Assembly (NCBI RefSeq): GCF_900112185.1
Contig: NZ_FOKP01000005.1
Span: forward strand, 186,001-250,000
DNA: 64,000 nucleotides
Source of the DNA: Allobosea sp. CRIB-10
GTDB taxonomy: Bacteria > Pseudomonadota > Alphaproteobacteria > Rhizobiales > Beijerinckiaceae
Direction of reading: 5' to 3'
Below the pieces are notes generated by a model that was given only the letters and a program-made list of their open reading frames with translations, made no database searches and was not told the DNA's origin. Below, piece by piece: positions 26,839 to 35,802 of this stretch (position 1 is the first letter of the stretch; the number at the start of each line of letters is the position of its first letter). The translations under genes and the position numbers were made by a program.

Positions 26839-27804
26839 ATGCACTTGACCGTGCTCGCCCTCGACGGCGTCTTCGATACCGGCCTGACGGTGCTGCTCGA
26901 CACCTTCTCCACCGCGAACGAGCTGGCGGCGATGCAGGAGATCGATCGGCCCCTGTTCGATGTGCAGCTCGTCGGTGTCAGCGGGCAGGTGCGCACCGCG
27001 ATGGGGCTGACCGCATGTGCGGCCTTGCCGGATACGGCGCGCAAGCCGGACTGGGTGATCGTGCCGGCCTTGAACGCCAAGCAGCCGGACCGGCTGGTCG
27101 AGGCGCTGGGGCGACCCGACGTCGCCGAGGGGCTCGCTCACCTGCGCGGCTGGCAGGCGGAAGGGGTGGGGGTGGCAGGGGCATGCATCGGCACCTTCCT
27201 GCTGGCGGAGGCAGGGGTTCTGGACGGACGCGAGGCGACGACGACCTGGTCGCTCGCACCATTGTTCCGCCAGCGCTATCCGCAGGTGAGGCTGGACGAT
27301 TCACGCATGCTGATTCCGGCCGGCCGAGTGGTCACGGCGGGGGCGATGATGGGGCATCTCGACCTGGCGCTATGGCTGGTGCGTCAGGCAAGCCCGCATA
27401 TGGCGGCGCTCGTGGCGCGCTTCATGCTGATCGACAAGCGTTCGTCGCAGGCGCGCTACATCATCCCCGACCATCTCGCCCATGCCGACCCTCTCATCGA
27501 GCGCTTCGAGCGCTGGGCACGCGCCAATCTGGCCGCCGGCTTCTCGCTCCAGGAGGCGGCGAGCGCGCTCGCGGTCAGTGCGCGAACCCTGCAGCGGCGC
27601 ACCGAGGCGGTGCTGGGCAAGTCGCCACTCGCCTTCTTCCAGGACATGCGGGTCGAGCGTGCCCGGCATCTCGTCTCGATCGGGCAGAGCCTGGACGAGA
27701 TCGCGGGAGAAGTCGGCTATGCCGACACGGCGACCTTGCGCACGCTGCTGCGGCGCCGGCTCGGCCGCGGCGTCCGGGAATTGCGGACCGAAACGCGCCC
27801 GTAA
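26839..27804 (+). CDS. GlxA/FtrA-type AraC regulator with DJ-1/PfpI domain
   Basis: A 321-residue regulator. The first 190 residues are a DJ-1/PfpI-like domain with the nucleophile-position Cys116 in GVAGACIGTFLLAEAG. The next motif, usually ATTHW, reads ATTTW, so the catalytic-type His is Thr136 here, and the domain is probably a sensor. The C-terminal 110 residues form the AraC double helix-turn-helix (FSLQEAASALAVSARTLQRR, then IAGEVGYADTATLRTLLRRR). ATG at 26839 after GAGGT. Divergent from the cysteine-synthase-like gene, whose product or substrate it may sense. Its stop is two bases from the moaA stop. Confidence 0.93.
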   Translation: MHLTVLALDGVFDTGLTVLLDTFSTANELAAMQEIDRPLFDVQLVGVSGQVRTAMGLTACAALPDTARKPDWVIVPALNAKQPDRLVEALGRPDVAEGLAHLRGWQAEGVGVAGACIGTFLLAEAGVLDGREATTTWSLAPLFRQRYPQVRLDDSRMLIPAGRVVTAGAMMGHLDLALWLVRQASPHMAALVARFMLIDKRSSQARYIIPDHLAHADPLIERFERWARANLAAGFSLQEAASALAVSARTLQRRTEAVLGKSPLAFFQDMRVERARHLVSIGQSLDEIAGEVGYADTATLRTLLRRRLGRGVRELRTETRP

Positions 27805-27806
27805 GA

Positions 27807-28835
<1,029 letters not shown>

Positions 28836-28976
28836 GATGGCTGAAATCCTCGGGCGATCGCGGTCTTGCGGCGCAGTGCGCCTGCCGTTGCTCTGATATA
28901 GGTAGCGAGCATTGTCGGCGGCAAGCCCGCGGTCAAGCCGGTTGATCGTCGCAAGCGCTTCTGGAGAAACACGAAG

Positions 28977-29345
28977 ATGTCAGATTGGCCGAGCGAGATC
29001 CGCCTGTCGAAGGACCGCCGCACCCTGCACGTCACCTTCGAGAGCGGCGAGAGCCATGCGCTCCCCGCCGAATTGCTGCGGGTCGAGAGCCCTTCGGCCG
29101 AGGTCCAGGGCCATAACCCGACCCAGAAGCAGACGGTGCCGGGCAAGCGCGAGGTCGAGATCCTCAAGGTCGAGCCGGTTGGCCACTACGCGGTGAGGCT
29201 GACCTTCGACGACATGCACGACACCGGCATCTATGGCTGGGACTATCTGCGCGAGCTCGGCCGCAACGGCGAGGCGAAGATGCAGGCCTATCTCGACGAT
29301 CTCGCGGCGAAGGGGCTGTCGCGCGAACGGGGTCGAAGAGTTTAG
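28977..29345 (+). CDS. DUF971 family protein
   Basis: A 122-residue protein matching DUF971, the small domain also found at the N-terminus of gamma-butyrobetaine hydroxylase. Signs are [37 protein letters not shown], and [20 protein letters not shown]. Such stand-alone proteins have been linked to iron-sulfur cluster handling in some bacteria. That role is not shown here. The ATG at 28977 follows CTGGAGAAA. It is divergent from moaA, a neighbour that itself needs iron-sulfur clusters. Confidence 0.9.
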   Translation: MSDWPSEIRLSKDRRTLHVTFESGESHALPAELLRVESPSAEVQGHNPTQKQTVPGKREVEILKVEPVGHYAVRLTFDDMHDTGIYGWDYLRELGRNGEAKMQAYLDDLAAKGLSRERGRRV

Positions 29346-29432
29346 CGCGCGCCGGCTCGATCGAACGAACCGAACCAGTGTCCCGGACGTAGATGCTCCC
29401 GAACGCGCCTGACGCGCACCAGGGAGGATGTC

Positions 29433-29990
29433 ATGCAAGCGAGGGTCATCATCACCGGCTTGGGGCTGGCGGTTTTTCTGTCGGGCTGCATGACGATGGG
29501 CGGGCCGGCCGTCAAGGCGCCCGAGCCGTTGAAGGCGATCGATGTGGGCCGCTTCTACAGTGGTCTCTGGCATGAGATCGCCCGTCGCCCGATGGCGATC
29601 ACCGATGGCTGTGTCGCCGGTGCGACGGAATACAAGCGCGACGCCGGTGCCGGCATAGAGGTTCTGGATTCCTGCCGGATGGGCACGCCCGCGGGCGAGC
29701 TCAAGACGATCGGCGGGCCGGGCCGTATCCTCGATCCCGGCACGAACGCCAAGCTCAGGGTCGACTATCGTCTGTACGGCTTCATTCCGGTCACGCGCGA
29801 CTATTGGGTGCTCGATCGCGCCAACGACTACAGCTGGTTCATCTCGGCCGATCCCGAGTTCCGCGACCTCTATATCTTCTCCCGCGACCCGCAGATCGGC
29901 GAGGCGCAGCGGCGCAGGCTCGTTGGGCGTGCCCGGGCGCTGGGCTACGACGTGAGCAAGCTCGAATTTCCCGAAATGCCGCCGCGGTGA
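29433..29990 (+). CDS. Lipocalin family lipoprotein (Blc-like)
   Basis: A 185-residue lipoprotein. The signal peptide ends in the lipobox LSGC with Cys19 as the lipidation site. The mature part is a bacterial lipocalin: DVGRFYSGLWHEIARRPM carries the GxW motif, and RDYWVLDRANDYSWFISADP plus SRDPQ match the Blc type. Such proteins sit on the outer membrane and bind lysophospholipids or fatty acids. AGGGAGGA precedes the ATG. It is convergent with the L,D-transpeptidase gene, with a shared terminator between. Confidence 0.92.
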   Translation: MQARVIITGLGLAVFLSGCMTMGGPAVKAPEPLKAIDVGRFYSGLWHEIARRPMAITDGCVAGATEYKRDAGAGIEVLDSCRMGTPAGELKTIGGPGRILDPGTNAKLRVDYRLYGFIPVTRDYWVLDRANDYSWFISADPEFRDLYIFSRDPQIGEAQRRRLVGRARALGYDVSKLEFPEMPPR

Positions 29991-30101
29991 GCCCGCCGAC
30001 CTGACCGAAGAGCGGGTGTGAGCCGCGCCGTCCTTGCAGGCGCCCCATGCCGGTGCGGCGGCCCCGCTTCGGCGCGCCGGGAAGGCCAATCCATCGACGA
30101 A

Positions 30102-30128
30102 AAAAGGCCGGCACGAGGCCGGCCTTTT
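30102..30128. terminator. Bidirectional rho-independent terminator
   Basis: AAAAGGCCGGC (30102-30112) pairs exactly with GCCGGCCTTTT (30118-30128). Each strand reads a GC stem followed by a T-run, so it can end both the lipocalin transcript and the convergent L,D-transpeptidase transcript. Confidence 0.88.
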
Positions 30129-30151
30129 CCAAATCCCGATGCGGTTGCCGC

Positions 30152-30730
30152 TCAGCGGGCGACGACGACGCGGGTGCCGACCTTGGCGCGCTCGTAAAGG
30201 TCGATCACGTCCTCGTTCAGCATGCGGATGCAGCCCGAGGACACCGCCTGGCCGATCGTCTCCGGCTCGTTCGAGCCGTGGATGCGGTAGAGGGTCGAGC
30301 CGAGATACATGGCACGGGCGCCCATCGGGTTCTCCGGGCCGCCGGGCATAAAGCGCGGAAGGTCCGGCCGGCGCTTCAGCATCTGCGCGGGAGGCGTCCA
30401 GGTCGGCCATTCGGCTTTGCGGGTGATCGTCTGGGTGCCGCCCCACTCAAAGCCCGGGCGGCCGACGCCGACGCCGTAGCGCACGGCCTTGCCGTCGGGG
30501 AGCACATAGTACAGCCGGCGCTCGACGGTGTTGATCACGATCGTGCCGGGACGCTGGCCACCATTGTAGGAAACGACCTCACGCGGAATCGCGGTCGCCT
30601 GGGCCTTGGCGGGGTCGACGTAACTGACGAGCGGCTGACGGGTGAGCGGATCGATTTCGGCGACGGCGGCGGTCGCGGTGGCCGCGACGGCCGTGCCGGC
30701 GATCAGGGCCAAACGGAAGAAGCGGAGCAT
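30152..30730 (-). CDS. L,D-transpeptidase (YkuD family)
   Basis: A 192-residue exported enzyme that forms 3-3 peptidoglycan cross-links or ties proteins to peptidoglycan. The catalytic motif is His151-Gly-Ser ... SSGCIRM with Cys167. The signal peptide covers about residues 1-24. The start is the ATG at 30730; the frame stays open upstream but the added residues break up the signal. GFEWGGTQTITRKAEWPTWT and PGGPENPMGARAMYLG are family landmarks. Alphaproteobacteria usually carry several such enzymes. Confidence 0.94.
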   Translation of the reverse strand: MLRFFRLALIAGTAVAATATAAVAEIDPLTRQPLVSYVDPAKAQATAIPREVVSYNGGQRPGTIVINTVERRLYYVLPDGKAVRYGVGVGRPGFEWGGTQTITRKAEWPTWTPPAQMLKRRPDLPRFMPGGPENPMGARAMYLGSTLYRIHGSNEPETIGQAVSSGCIRMLNEDVIDLYERAKVGTRVVVAR

Positions 30731-31086
30731 GGCGGCCTCGGGGGCGGTTCGGGGTGGCGGGCGCGAGGAAAGGTGACGGAAAAACGTCAACAATTCCCCA
30801 AATCTCTGGCAGAGCGAAGGCTGTCGTTCAATCGATCGGCGTTCACATCGGCGCGACCTCTCGAGCTTTGAAGGCGTCCGTTGCGGGGCTGCAACAGGCG
30901 CAGGCGTCTGCTTTGGCGGTTGCGGTGATTTGGGCGATTTTCGGACAAAAGCGCGGCGCCGAGAAAAAGTTCCCTGAGGCGAAATGCGGCTGAACCGGGA
31001 TGCGGGATCGACGGCGGAACATCCGTTGCGCTGGGACGTTGAGATGCCGCCGCTCGCTTGGCGGTGACTTCGAGGCCTGCCGACAG
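30731..31086. other. Intergenic region, no gene seen
   Basis: This stretch lies upstream of the L,D-transpeptidase gene and should hold its promoter. Reading frames here are short and have no ribosome-binding signals. I see no terminator, RNA gene or strong palindrome. Confidence 0.45.
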
Positions 31087-31311
31087 ATGATTTCCGACGA
31101 CAATGAGGAACAGCGCATTATCCGGATTGCGCGGGCGCTCTGCCGTTCGGCACGTATTGATCCCGACTCGGCAATCGATGAACGCACCCGTCCGCTTCTT
31201 CCCGGGTCCTCCACGCACAGCGCGGCGCCGCTGCCGGCATGGGTGGCCTTTCGCGATTCGGCACGCGCTTTTGCCGCCAGCTATCCGCGCGAGATCGTGA
31301 GCAGTCTCTGA
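31087..31311 (+). CDS. Small hypothetical protein
   Basis: A possible 74-residue soluble protein starting with ISDDNEEQRIIRIARALCRS, which suggests an acidic start followed by an amphipathic helix, and ending AFAASYPREIVSSL. I do not recognise it. The ATG at 31087 lacks a strong ribosome-binding sequence (GCCGACAG upstream). The frame remains open back to 31000, but the extension is Arg-rich and unlikely. Composition is more protein-like than the other frames. It lies on the same strand as, and 118 bases before, another small gene at 31430. Confidence 0.4.
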   Translation: MISDDNEEQRIIRIARALCRSARIDPDSAIDERTRPLLPGSSTHSAAPLPAWVAFRDSARAFAASYPREIVSSL

Positions 31312-31429
31312 TGACTTCTCCGATTGCCGTTAACCGGCCGTTCGCCTAGTCTTCAGATCGAGGGGCAACTTCCGATTGCAAAGCCGGGCCGGCTCTGGTC
31401 CGCTTCTGCGAAACGCCGGGAGGTTCGCC

Positions 31430-31708
31430 ATGCCTGCCTGCCAGTTCAATGCCGGGCCTGAAGAACTCGCTGCCCTCGGGACAGCCTTCCGCGATGCCTG
31501 GCGGCATGTCGGCCCGATCTATGGGCCGTTCGAGAACCCCCATCGCGAATGGCTGGCGCGCCTGATTCTCGGCCTGCGCCGCTCCGGTCATTCCGGCGAC
31601 ATCGCCTTGCTCGCGATCGAGCAGTTCATGGCGACCGCACCGCTGGCCGAATGGGCGAACGGTGCGAGAGACGCCCGGCAACAGCCAGGACCCATCGTGC
31701 GGAATTGA
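31430..31708 (+). CDS. Small conserved-looking hypothetical protein
   Basis: A 92-residue soluble protein of unknown function. Its core FRDAWRHVGPIYGPFENPHR and EWLARLILGLRRSGHSGDIA forms likely amphipathic helices. The ATG at 31430 is preceded by CGGGAGG, so translation is credible. The C-terminal tail is polar. No signal peptide or membrane helix is present. It may form a unit with the small gene at 31087. Confidence 0.55.
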   Translation: MPACQFNAGPEELAALGTAFRDAWRHVGPIYGPFENPHREWLARLILGLRRSGHSGDIALLAIEQFMATAPLAEWANGARDARQQPGPIVRN

Positions 31709-31936
31709 ACGCGCGCCTCGCGTCTGCCCTCGGCGTCCTGCCGTAAAAACTCCCAGGAAGCCGTTTCGGAACGTGCCCGGCTCGCGGGCAACGTTGCCGT
31801 AATCTTCGCACGCAAATTGGGCCGTGCTGACCCGGTCCGACGCCCGGTCCCGTGGTCGCAAGGAGCCGGTGAACCGGTCTCCACCTGTTTGGCCTGATGC
31901 GTCGGCGGCCACCGCGGCCGCCGCAAGGAGTCTTTG

Positions 31937-32572
31937 ATGAAGCGTTCCATCCCGATGGTCGGCCTGCTGGCCCTGCTCGCAGTTCCGGCCATGGCGGCCG
32001 ATCGTCGCGTGCCCGTCCAGCAATACCAGCCGACCTATTCCCAGCCGCGCGCCTACAACTGGAACGGCCTCTATGTCGGCGCCCATAGCGGTGCCGGCTT
32101 CGACCGCTTTCAAGGTGTCCGCAAGAAGAGCCGCAGCGAGGTCCTGCTCGGCGGCCAAGTCGGCTACAACCTGCAGATGGGCGGCCTCGTCACCGGTCTC
32201 GAGGCCGACATCTCGATGAACGGGCTCGGCAAGGGCGCCAAGCGCACCGGCGGCACCAGCGCCGACATGCGCTATGTCAGCACGCTGAAGGCGCGCGCCG
32301 GCTTCGCATTCGATCGCTTCCTGGTCTACGGCCTCGGTGGCGTCGCCTATGGCAGCCTGAAGGCGAGCGACGGCCTGGTCTCGAAGGAGAAGAGCAAGGT
32401 CGGCTATGTCGTCGGCGCCGGCGCCGAATACGGCATCACCGACAACCTCTCCGCCAAGCTCGAATACAACTACGTCTCGCTCGGCAAGCAGAACTTCCAG
32501 TTCGCCAATGGCCGCACCCGCGTCGGCGTCAACGAGCATCTGGTCAAGGCCGGTCTGAACTACCGGTTCTGA
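31937..32572 (+). CDS. Outer-membrane beta-barrel protein (Omp25/31-like)
   Basis: A 211-residue outer-membrane protein. The signal peptide ends at AMA (about residue 20). After a Tyr/Pro/Gln-rich linker, YNWNGLYVGAHSGAGF opens the barrel, which is typical of the Omp25/Omp31 and opacity families of Rhizobiales. LLGGQVGYNLQMGGLVTGLE and AKLEYNYVSLG are further strands, and the end NYRF has the terminal Phe used by the barrel assembly machine. The ATG at 31937 follows AAGGAG. The response regulator 146 bases downstream may be transcribed separately. Confidence 0.92.
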   Translation: MKRSIPMVGLLALLAVPAMAADRRVPVQQYQPTYSQPRAYNWNGLYVGAHSGAGFDRFQGVRKKSRSEVLLGGQVGYNLQMGGLVTGLEADISMNGLGKGAKRTGGTSADMRYVSTLKARAGFAFDRFLVYGLGGVAYGSLKASDGLVSKEKSKVGYVVGAGAEYGITDNLSAKLEYNYVSLGKQNFQFANGRTRVGVNEHLVKAGLNYRF

Positions 32573-32583
32573 ACCTCGAACCT

Positions 32584-32605
32584 CCGGATCGGGAAACCGA
32601 TCCGG
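32584..32605 (+). terminator. Possible weak terminator hairpin
   Basis: CCGGATCGG (32584-32592) pairs exactly with CCGATCCGG (32597-32605) around GAAA. No T-run follows, so any termination would be weak or Rho-assisted. It lies 12 bases after the outer-membrane protein stop. Confidence 0.5.
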
Positions 32606-32638
32606 ATCGCCTTGCAGCCAATGGCTGCGCCCGGGCAT

Positions 32639-32695
32639 GGATGGAGCGTGATGCGTCTGGATATTTCGCCCCTATTCCGGCATCACGTTCCATCC
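32639..32695. promoter_or_regulatory. 16-bp inverted repeat upstream of response regulator
   Basis: GGATGGAGCGTGATGC (32639-32654) and GCATCACGTTCCATCC (32680-32695) pair with a single mismatch around a 25-base spacer. The right arm ends 22 bases before the response-regulator ATG at 32718. It could be the regulator's own binding site or a leader hairpin. Confidence 0.5.
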
Positions 32696-32717
32696 GTGCA
32701 CCCTGATTGACCTTTTC

Positions 32718-33401
32718 ATGCGCGCCCTGATCGTCGAGGACGAGCCACAATTGATGGCTTTCCTGTCCTCGCTCCTGACCAATGCCGGGCTGATCGCCGA
32801 CCGCACGACCACGATCGATGCGGCGCTGGCGGCCCTGCGCTCGACGCCGTTCGACATCGCCATCGTCGACCGGCGCCTTCCGGACGGCGACGGCCTCTCG
32901 ATCGTCAAGGCGCTGAGCACCTCCGACACGCGGCCCGCCTTCCTGGTCCTGACTGCCCGTGACGCCAAGGCCGACGTGATCGAAGGCCTGAACACCGGCG
33001 CGGATGATTATCTGATCAAGCCGTTCGAGCCGGAGGAGTTGCTGGCGCGCTTGCGCGTCATCATGCGCCGGCGCAATCCCAAGCGCTCGCTGGTGATCAC
33101 CGCCGGCAATCTCGCGCTCGATCTCGAAGGGCGCTGCGCGAGCGTCGGCTCCGAACTGCTTGATCTGCGCCGGCGCGAGGCGCTGATCCTGGAGGCGCTG
33201 GTCCAGCGCGTCGGCCGCGTCGTCACCCGCGACGTCCTGATCGAGGCGGTCTACGGCTTCGACGACCTGATCGAGTCCAACACGCTGGAGGCGCAGATCT
33301 CGCGGCTGCGGCGCAAGCTCAAGGAGGCCGGCGCAGGAGTCGAGATCACCTCGCTGCGCGGCATCGGCTACATGCTGAGGGTGTCGGAAGCGGTGTGCTG
33401 A
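32718..33401 (+). CDS. OmpR/PhoB-type response regulator
   Basis: A 227-residue two-component regulator. The receiver domain (1-115) has the acidic pair Glu7/Asp8, phosphorylation site Asp51 (VDRRLPDGDG) and Lys101-type lysine in YLIKPFEPEEL. The C-terminal winged helix (about 130-225) ends in the usual SNTLEAQISRLRRKL and RGIGYML. The ATG at 32718 has no strong ribosome-binding sequence. The partner kinase is very likely the convergent gene at 33580-34923, an unusual tail-to-tail layout. The neighbouring outer-membrane protein gene is a candidate target. Confidence 0.95.
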   Translation: MRALIVEDEPQLMAFLSSLLTNAGLIADRTTTIDAALAALRSTPFDIAIVDRRLPDGDGLSIVKALSTSDTRPAFLVLTARDAKADVIEGLNTGADDYLIKPFEPEELLARLRVIMRRRNPKRSLVITAGNLALDLEGRCASVGSELLDLRRREALILEALVQRVGRVVTRDVLIEAVYGFDDLIESNTLEAQISRLRRKLKEAGAGVEITSLRGIGYMLRVSEAVC

Positions 33402-33408
33402 ACCACCC

Positions 33409-33552
33409 GTCTTTCCGGGGCAGGCCGAAGGCCTGAGCCCGGAACCCAGAACCGATGCCGCTTCCGGAAAAGCGCGCCCGCCATAGCGCTATCATCACAA
33501 CCCGCATCGGTCTGGATTCCGGGCTCATCGCTGCGCGAAGCCCCGGAAAGAC
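33409..33552. repeat. Long intergenic palindromic repeat (BIME-like)
   Basis: GTCTTTCCGGGGC (33409-33421) and GCCCCGGAAAGAC (33540-33552) are exact inverted ends. GAGCCCGGAACCCAGA and TCTGGATTCCGGGCTC pair inside with one mismatch. The same CCGGGGC ends flank the repeat at 56794-57013. It fills the space between the converging response-regulator and kinase genes. Confidence 0.8.
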
Positions 33553-33579
33553 GAGCGCCTCAAACGGAAGCGCGGCGCT

Positions 33580-34923
33580 TCAGCCGTCTCCGCTCTCGCA
33601 CGGTGGGAAGACGAGGCGCACGGTGGTGCCGCCGCCCGCCCGGCCGAGGATGGCGAGCGTTCCGCCATGGGCGGCCATGATGTCGCGCACTATCGTCAGG
33701 CCGAGCCCGGCGCCGGTCGAGTTCGGCGACATCCGGTTGAACGGTTCGGCCGCTTGCGAGCGGTCGGAGGCATCAATTCCGATGCCGTCATCGCTGACCT
33801 CCACTACGGCGCCGTCGATCACCTTCACCAGAATCGTCGATTTCGCCTGGGCATGCCGGAGCGCGTTGTCGACGAGATTGGCGATGGCGGCTCGCACCGT
33901 CGGTTCGTTGGCCTCGATCAGCGAGCGGCGCTCGCCTTCCTCCTCCAAGGCGACATCGGCGCCGTTGCTCAGGATCAGCGGCGCGAGATCGGCCAGCACG
34001 GCGCGGGCGATGCGATTGAGCTGCAATGGCTCGAACGGCAGTTCGGTGCTGTGCAGCCGGGCGAGCTGAAGCATCGACGAGACGATGGTGGTCAATCGGC
34101 TGACATCGGTGGTGAGCGCGAGCCGCATCTGGTCGTTCGGCAGCGCATCGATCCGGCCGCGCATCACGGTGAGCGGCGTGCGCAATTCATGCGCGACATT
34201 GTTCATGAAGCGCCGCTGCACCTCCATATTGCCGGCGATCTTGTCGAGCGCGACGTTGAGCGCCGTGGTCAGCGGCATCAGCTCGATCGGGGTTTCTTCG
34301 GTCGGCAGCAGGCCGCGCGGTGCCTTCGGGTCGATCCTGGCCGCAGCTTCGGCGGCGCTGCGCAGGCGGGCGCCGATATAGGACACCGACATCGCGATCG
34401 CGCCGGCGATCAGCAGGCCGAAGACCACCGAGATCGCCAGTGCCGAGCCGGCGATTGCGCGGAGGTAGTGGGCGAGGATCAGGTCCCAGCCCGGCACGCC
34501 ACCGCCGGTCGCCACGATGAAGCGCGTGCCGTCCTTTTCGATCACATCGAAGGCGAGCGCATTATCGCCGCCGACCCGCATCTGCGCCGCGATGGTCGGG
34601 CCGTCGAGCCGGATGTCGATCGGCAGGCCCGGCCGCAATTCTGGCGCATACTCGACAACCGAACGTCCGTCGGAGACCAGGTACCAGAGCGAGGGGCTGG
34701 TACGCTCGATCCGGGTGAGCCCGGCGGTCTTCTCGACCTGCAAGGCGGTGCCGGAGGGCTGGCGGACGCTTTGCTGGATGATCTGGGAGGTGACGTCGTT
34801 GCGCAGGACGCCGGGATCCTCGGTGATCAGGGCAAAGGCGATGACGGAGCCGATGAAGGCGGTGAACAGGACGATGCCGAGCAGCGACAGGCGCAGCGTA
34901 AGGGCGCGCGACAGCGAGGTCAT
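33580..34923 (-). CDS. Sensor histidine kinase
   Basis: A 447-residue membrane kinase. Helices at about 12-34 and 157-180 enclose a periplasmic sensor domain of some 120 residues. The H-box NVAHELRTPLTVMRGR has the phosphorylated His245. The ATPase part shows the N box (NLVDNALRHA), G1 (DDGIGID) and G2 (GAGLGLTIV). The ATG at 34923 is the correct start, as the long upstream extension is a shadow of other genes. It faces the response regulator at 32718-33401 and is divergent from the DUF1134 gene. Confidence 0.93.
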   Translation of the reverse strand: MTSLSRALTLRLSLLGIVLFTAFIGSVIAFALITEDPGVLRNDVTSQIIQQSVRQPSGTALQVEKTAGLTRIERTSPSLWYLVSDGRSVVEYAPELRPGLPIDIRLDGPTIAAQMRVGGDNALAFDVIEKDGTRFIVATGGGVPGWDLILAHYLRAIAGSALAISVVFGLLIAGAIAMSVSYIGARLRSAAEAAARIDPKAPRGLLPTEETPIELMPLTTALNVALDKIAGNMEVQRRFMNNVAHELRTPLTVMRGRIDALPNDQMRLALTTDVSRLTTIVSSMLQLARLHSTELPFEPLQLNRIARAVLADLAPLILSNGADVALEEEGERRSLIEANEPTVRAAIANLVDNALRHAQAKSTILVKVIDGAVVEVSDDGIGIDASDRSQAAEPFNRMSPNSTGAGLGLTIVRDIMAAHGGTLAILGRAGGGTTVRLVFPPCESGDG

Positions 34924-35106
34924 GACCGGGCTCCGCCGCCATGCCGTGCAGCCTGTCTCGGTTGGCGCTGGATCGATACGGCGTTGTGAGTCGTCACGGA
35001 ACCTCGATGCGGGTATGGCTTGCGCAACCGGGCGCTCGCCTCTTCCTGTCTCTGCATGGACCGTATCGCCATTGCCGTTCAACTCTCTCCCGGAGCTGCC
35101 GGCCTG

Positions 35107-35775
35107 ATGTCTGCGCTGCGCGTCATCTGGAGTTGGCCGTCGCTGCGCGTGATGCTGGCCACGTTGCTGGCCTTCGTGCCGAATCTCGTGCTCGCGCAAG
35201 GAGCGACGACGAAAGGGGATATTCGGGCCGGCCAACTGCCGACTTCGTCCCGCCAGGACATTTTCCGTTTCGTCGAAGGCGTATTCGATACGGCCAGCAA
35301 GACGGTCAGCCTGCCGATCGAGCGCTCGCTCGCGCTGTTCGGCGAGCCGAACGCCTATATCATCGGGGGCGAGCTCAGCGGCTCCTTCGTGGTGGGCGGG
35401 CGCCATGGCAGCGGCGAACTGCGCTTCTCCGACGGCATTCCGGTGCCCGTGAGTTGGTCGGCGCTGTCGGTCGGCATCGGCCTCGGCGCCGATTACGGCC
35501 GGGTGATCATGCTGGTCTACGGGCTCGACCGATACGAGGATGTGTTCGGCACCTATGCCAGCCTCGGCGGCAGCGCCCATTTCCTCGCCGGTGCCAACGC
35601 CACGATCCTGGCCTCCTCGCGGGCGCGGATCGTGCTGATCTCCTCCGGCCTCGGCCTGCGCTTCTCCGGGGACCTCAGCCGCATCGTCATTGAACCTGCG
35701 GGCCCGCCGGAACAGTTGCGCCCGCCCGGCCGGATCTGCGCCACGCCGGCCGATTGCCCGCCGCCCGGCCGCTGA
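35107..35775 (+). CDS. DUF1134-like exported protein
   Basis: A 222-residue protein with a signal peptide (about residues 1-30, ending LVLAQ). The core IERSLALFGEPNAYIIGGEL and SGSFVVGGRHGSGEL, then VGIGLGADYGRVIMLVYGLD, matches the glycine-rich pattern of DUF1134 proteins of alphaproteobacteria. Their function is unknown. They are thought to act in the envelope because of the export signal. The Pro-rich, two-Cys tail after residue 195 is an odd addition. The ATG at 35107 is chosen as it starts the signal peptide. It is divergent from the kinase gene. Confidence 0.8.
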   Translation: MSALRVIWSWPSLRVMLATLLAFVPNLVLAQGATTKGDIRAGQLPTSSRQDIFRFVEGVFDTASKTVSLPIERSLALFGEPNAYIIGGELSGSFVVGGRHGSGELRFSDGIPVPVSWSALSVGIGLGADYGRVIMLVYGLDRYEDVFGTYASLGGSAHFLAGANATILASSRARIVLISSGLGLRFSGDLSRIVIEPAGPPEQLRPPGRICATPADCPPPGR

Positions 35776-35802
35776 TTGGTCTTCCACCAACGGGCCTGCT
35801 TC

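Noticed and set aside
28836..28976. Possible molybdenum-cofactor riboswitch before moaA
   Set aside because: The leader is short and I could not fit the conserved core; no structure stronger than chance was seen.
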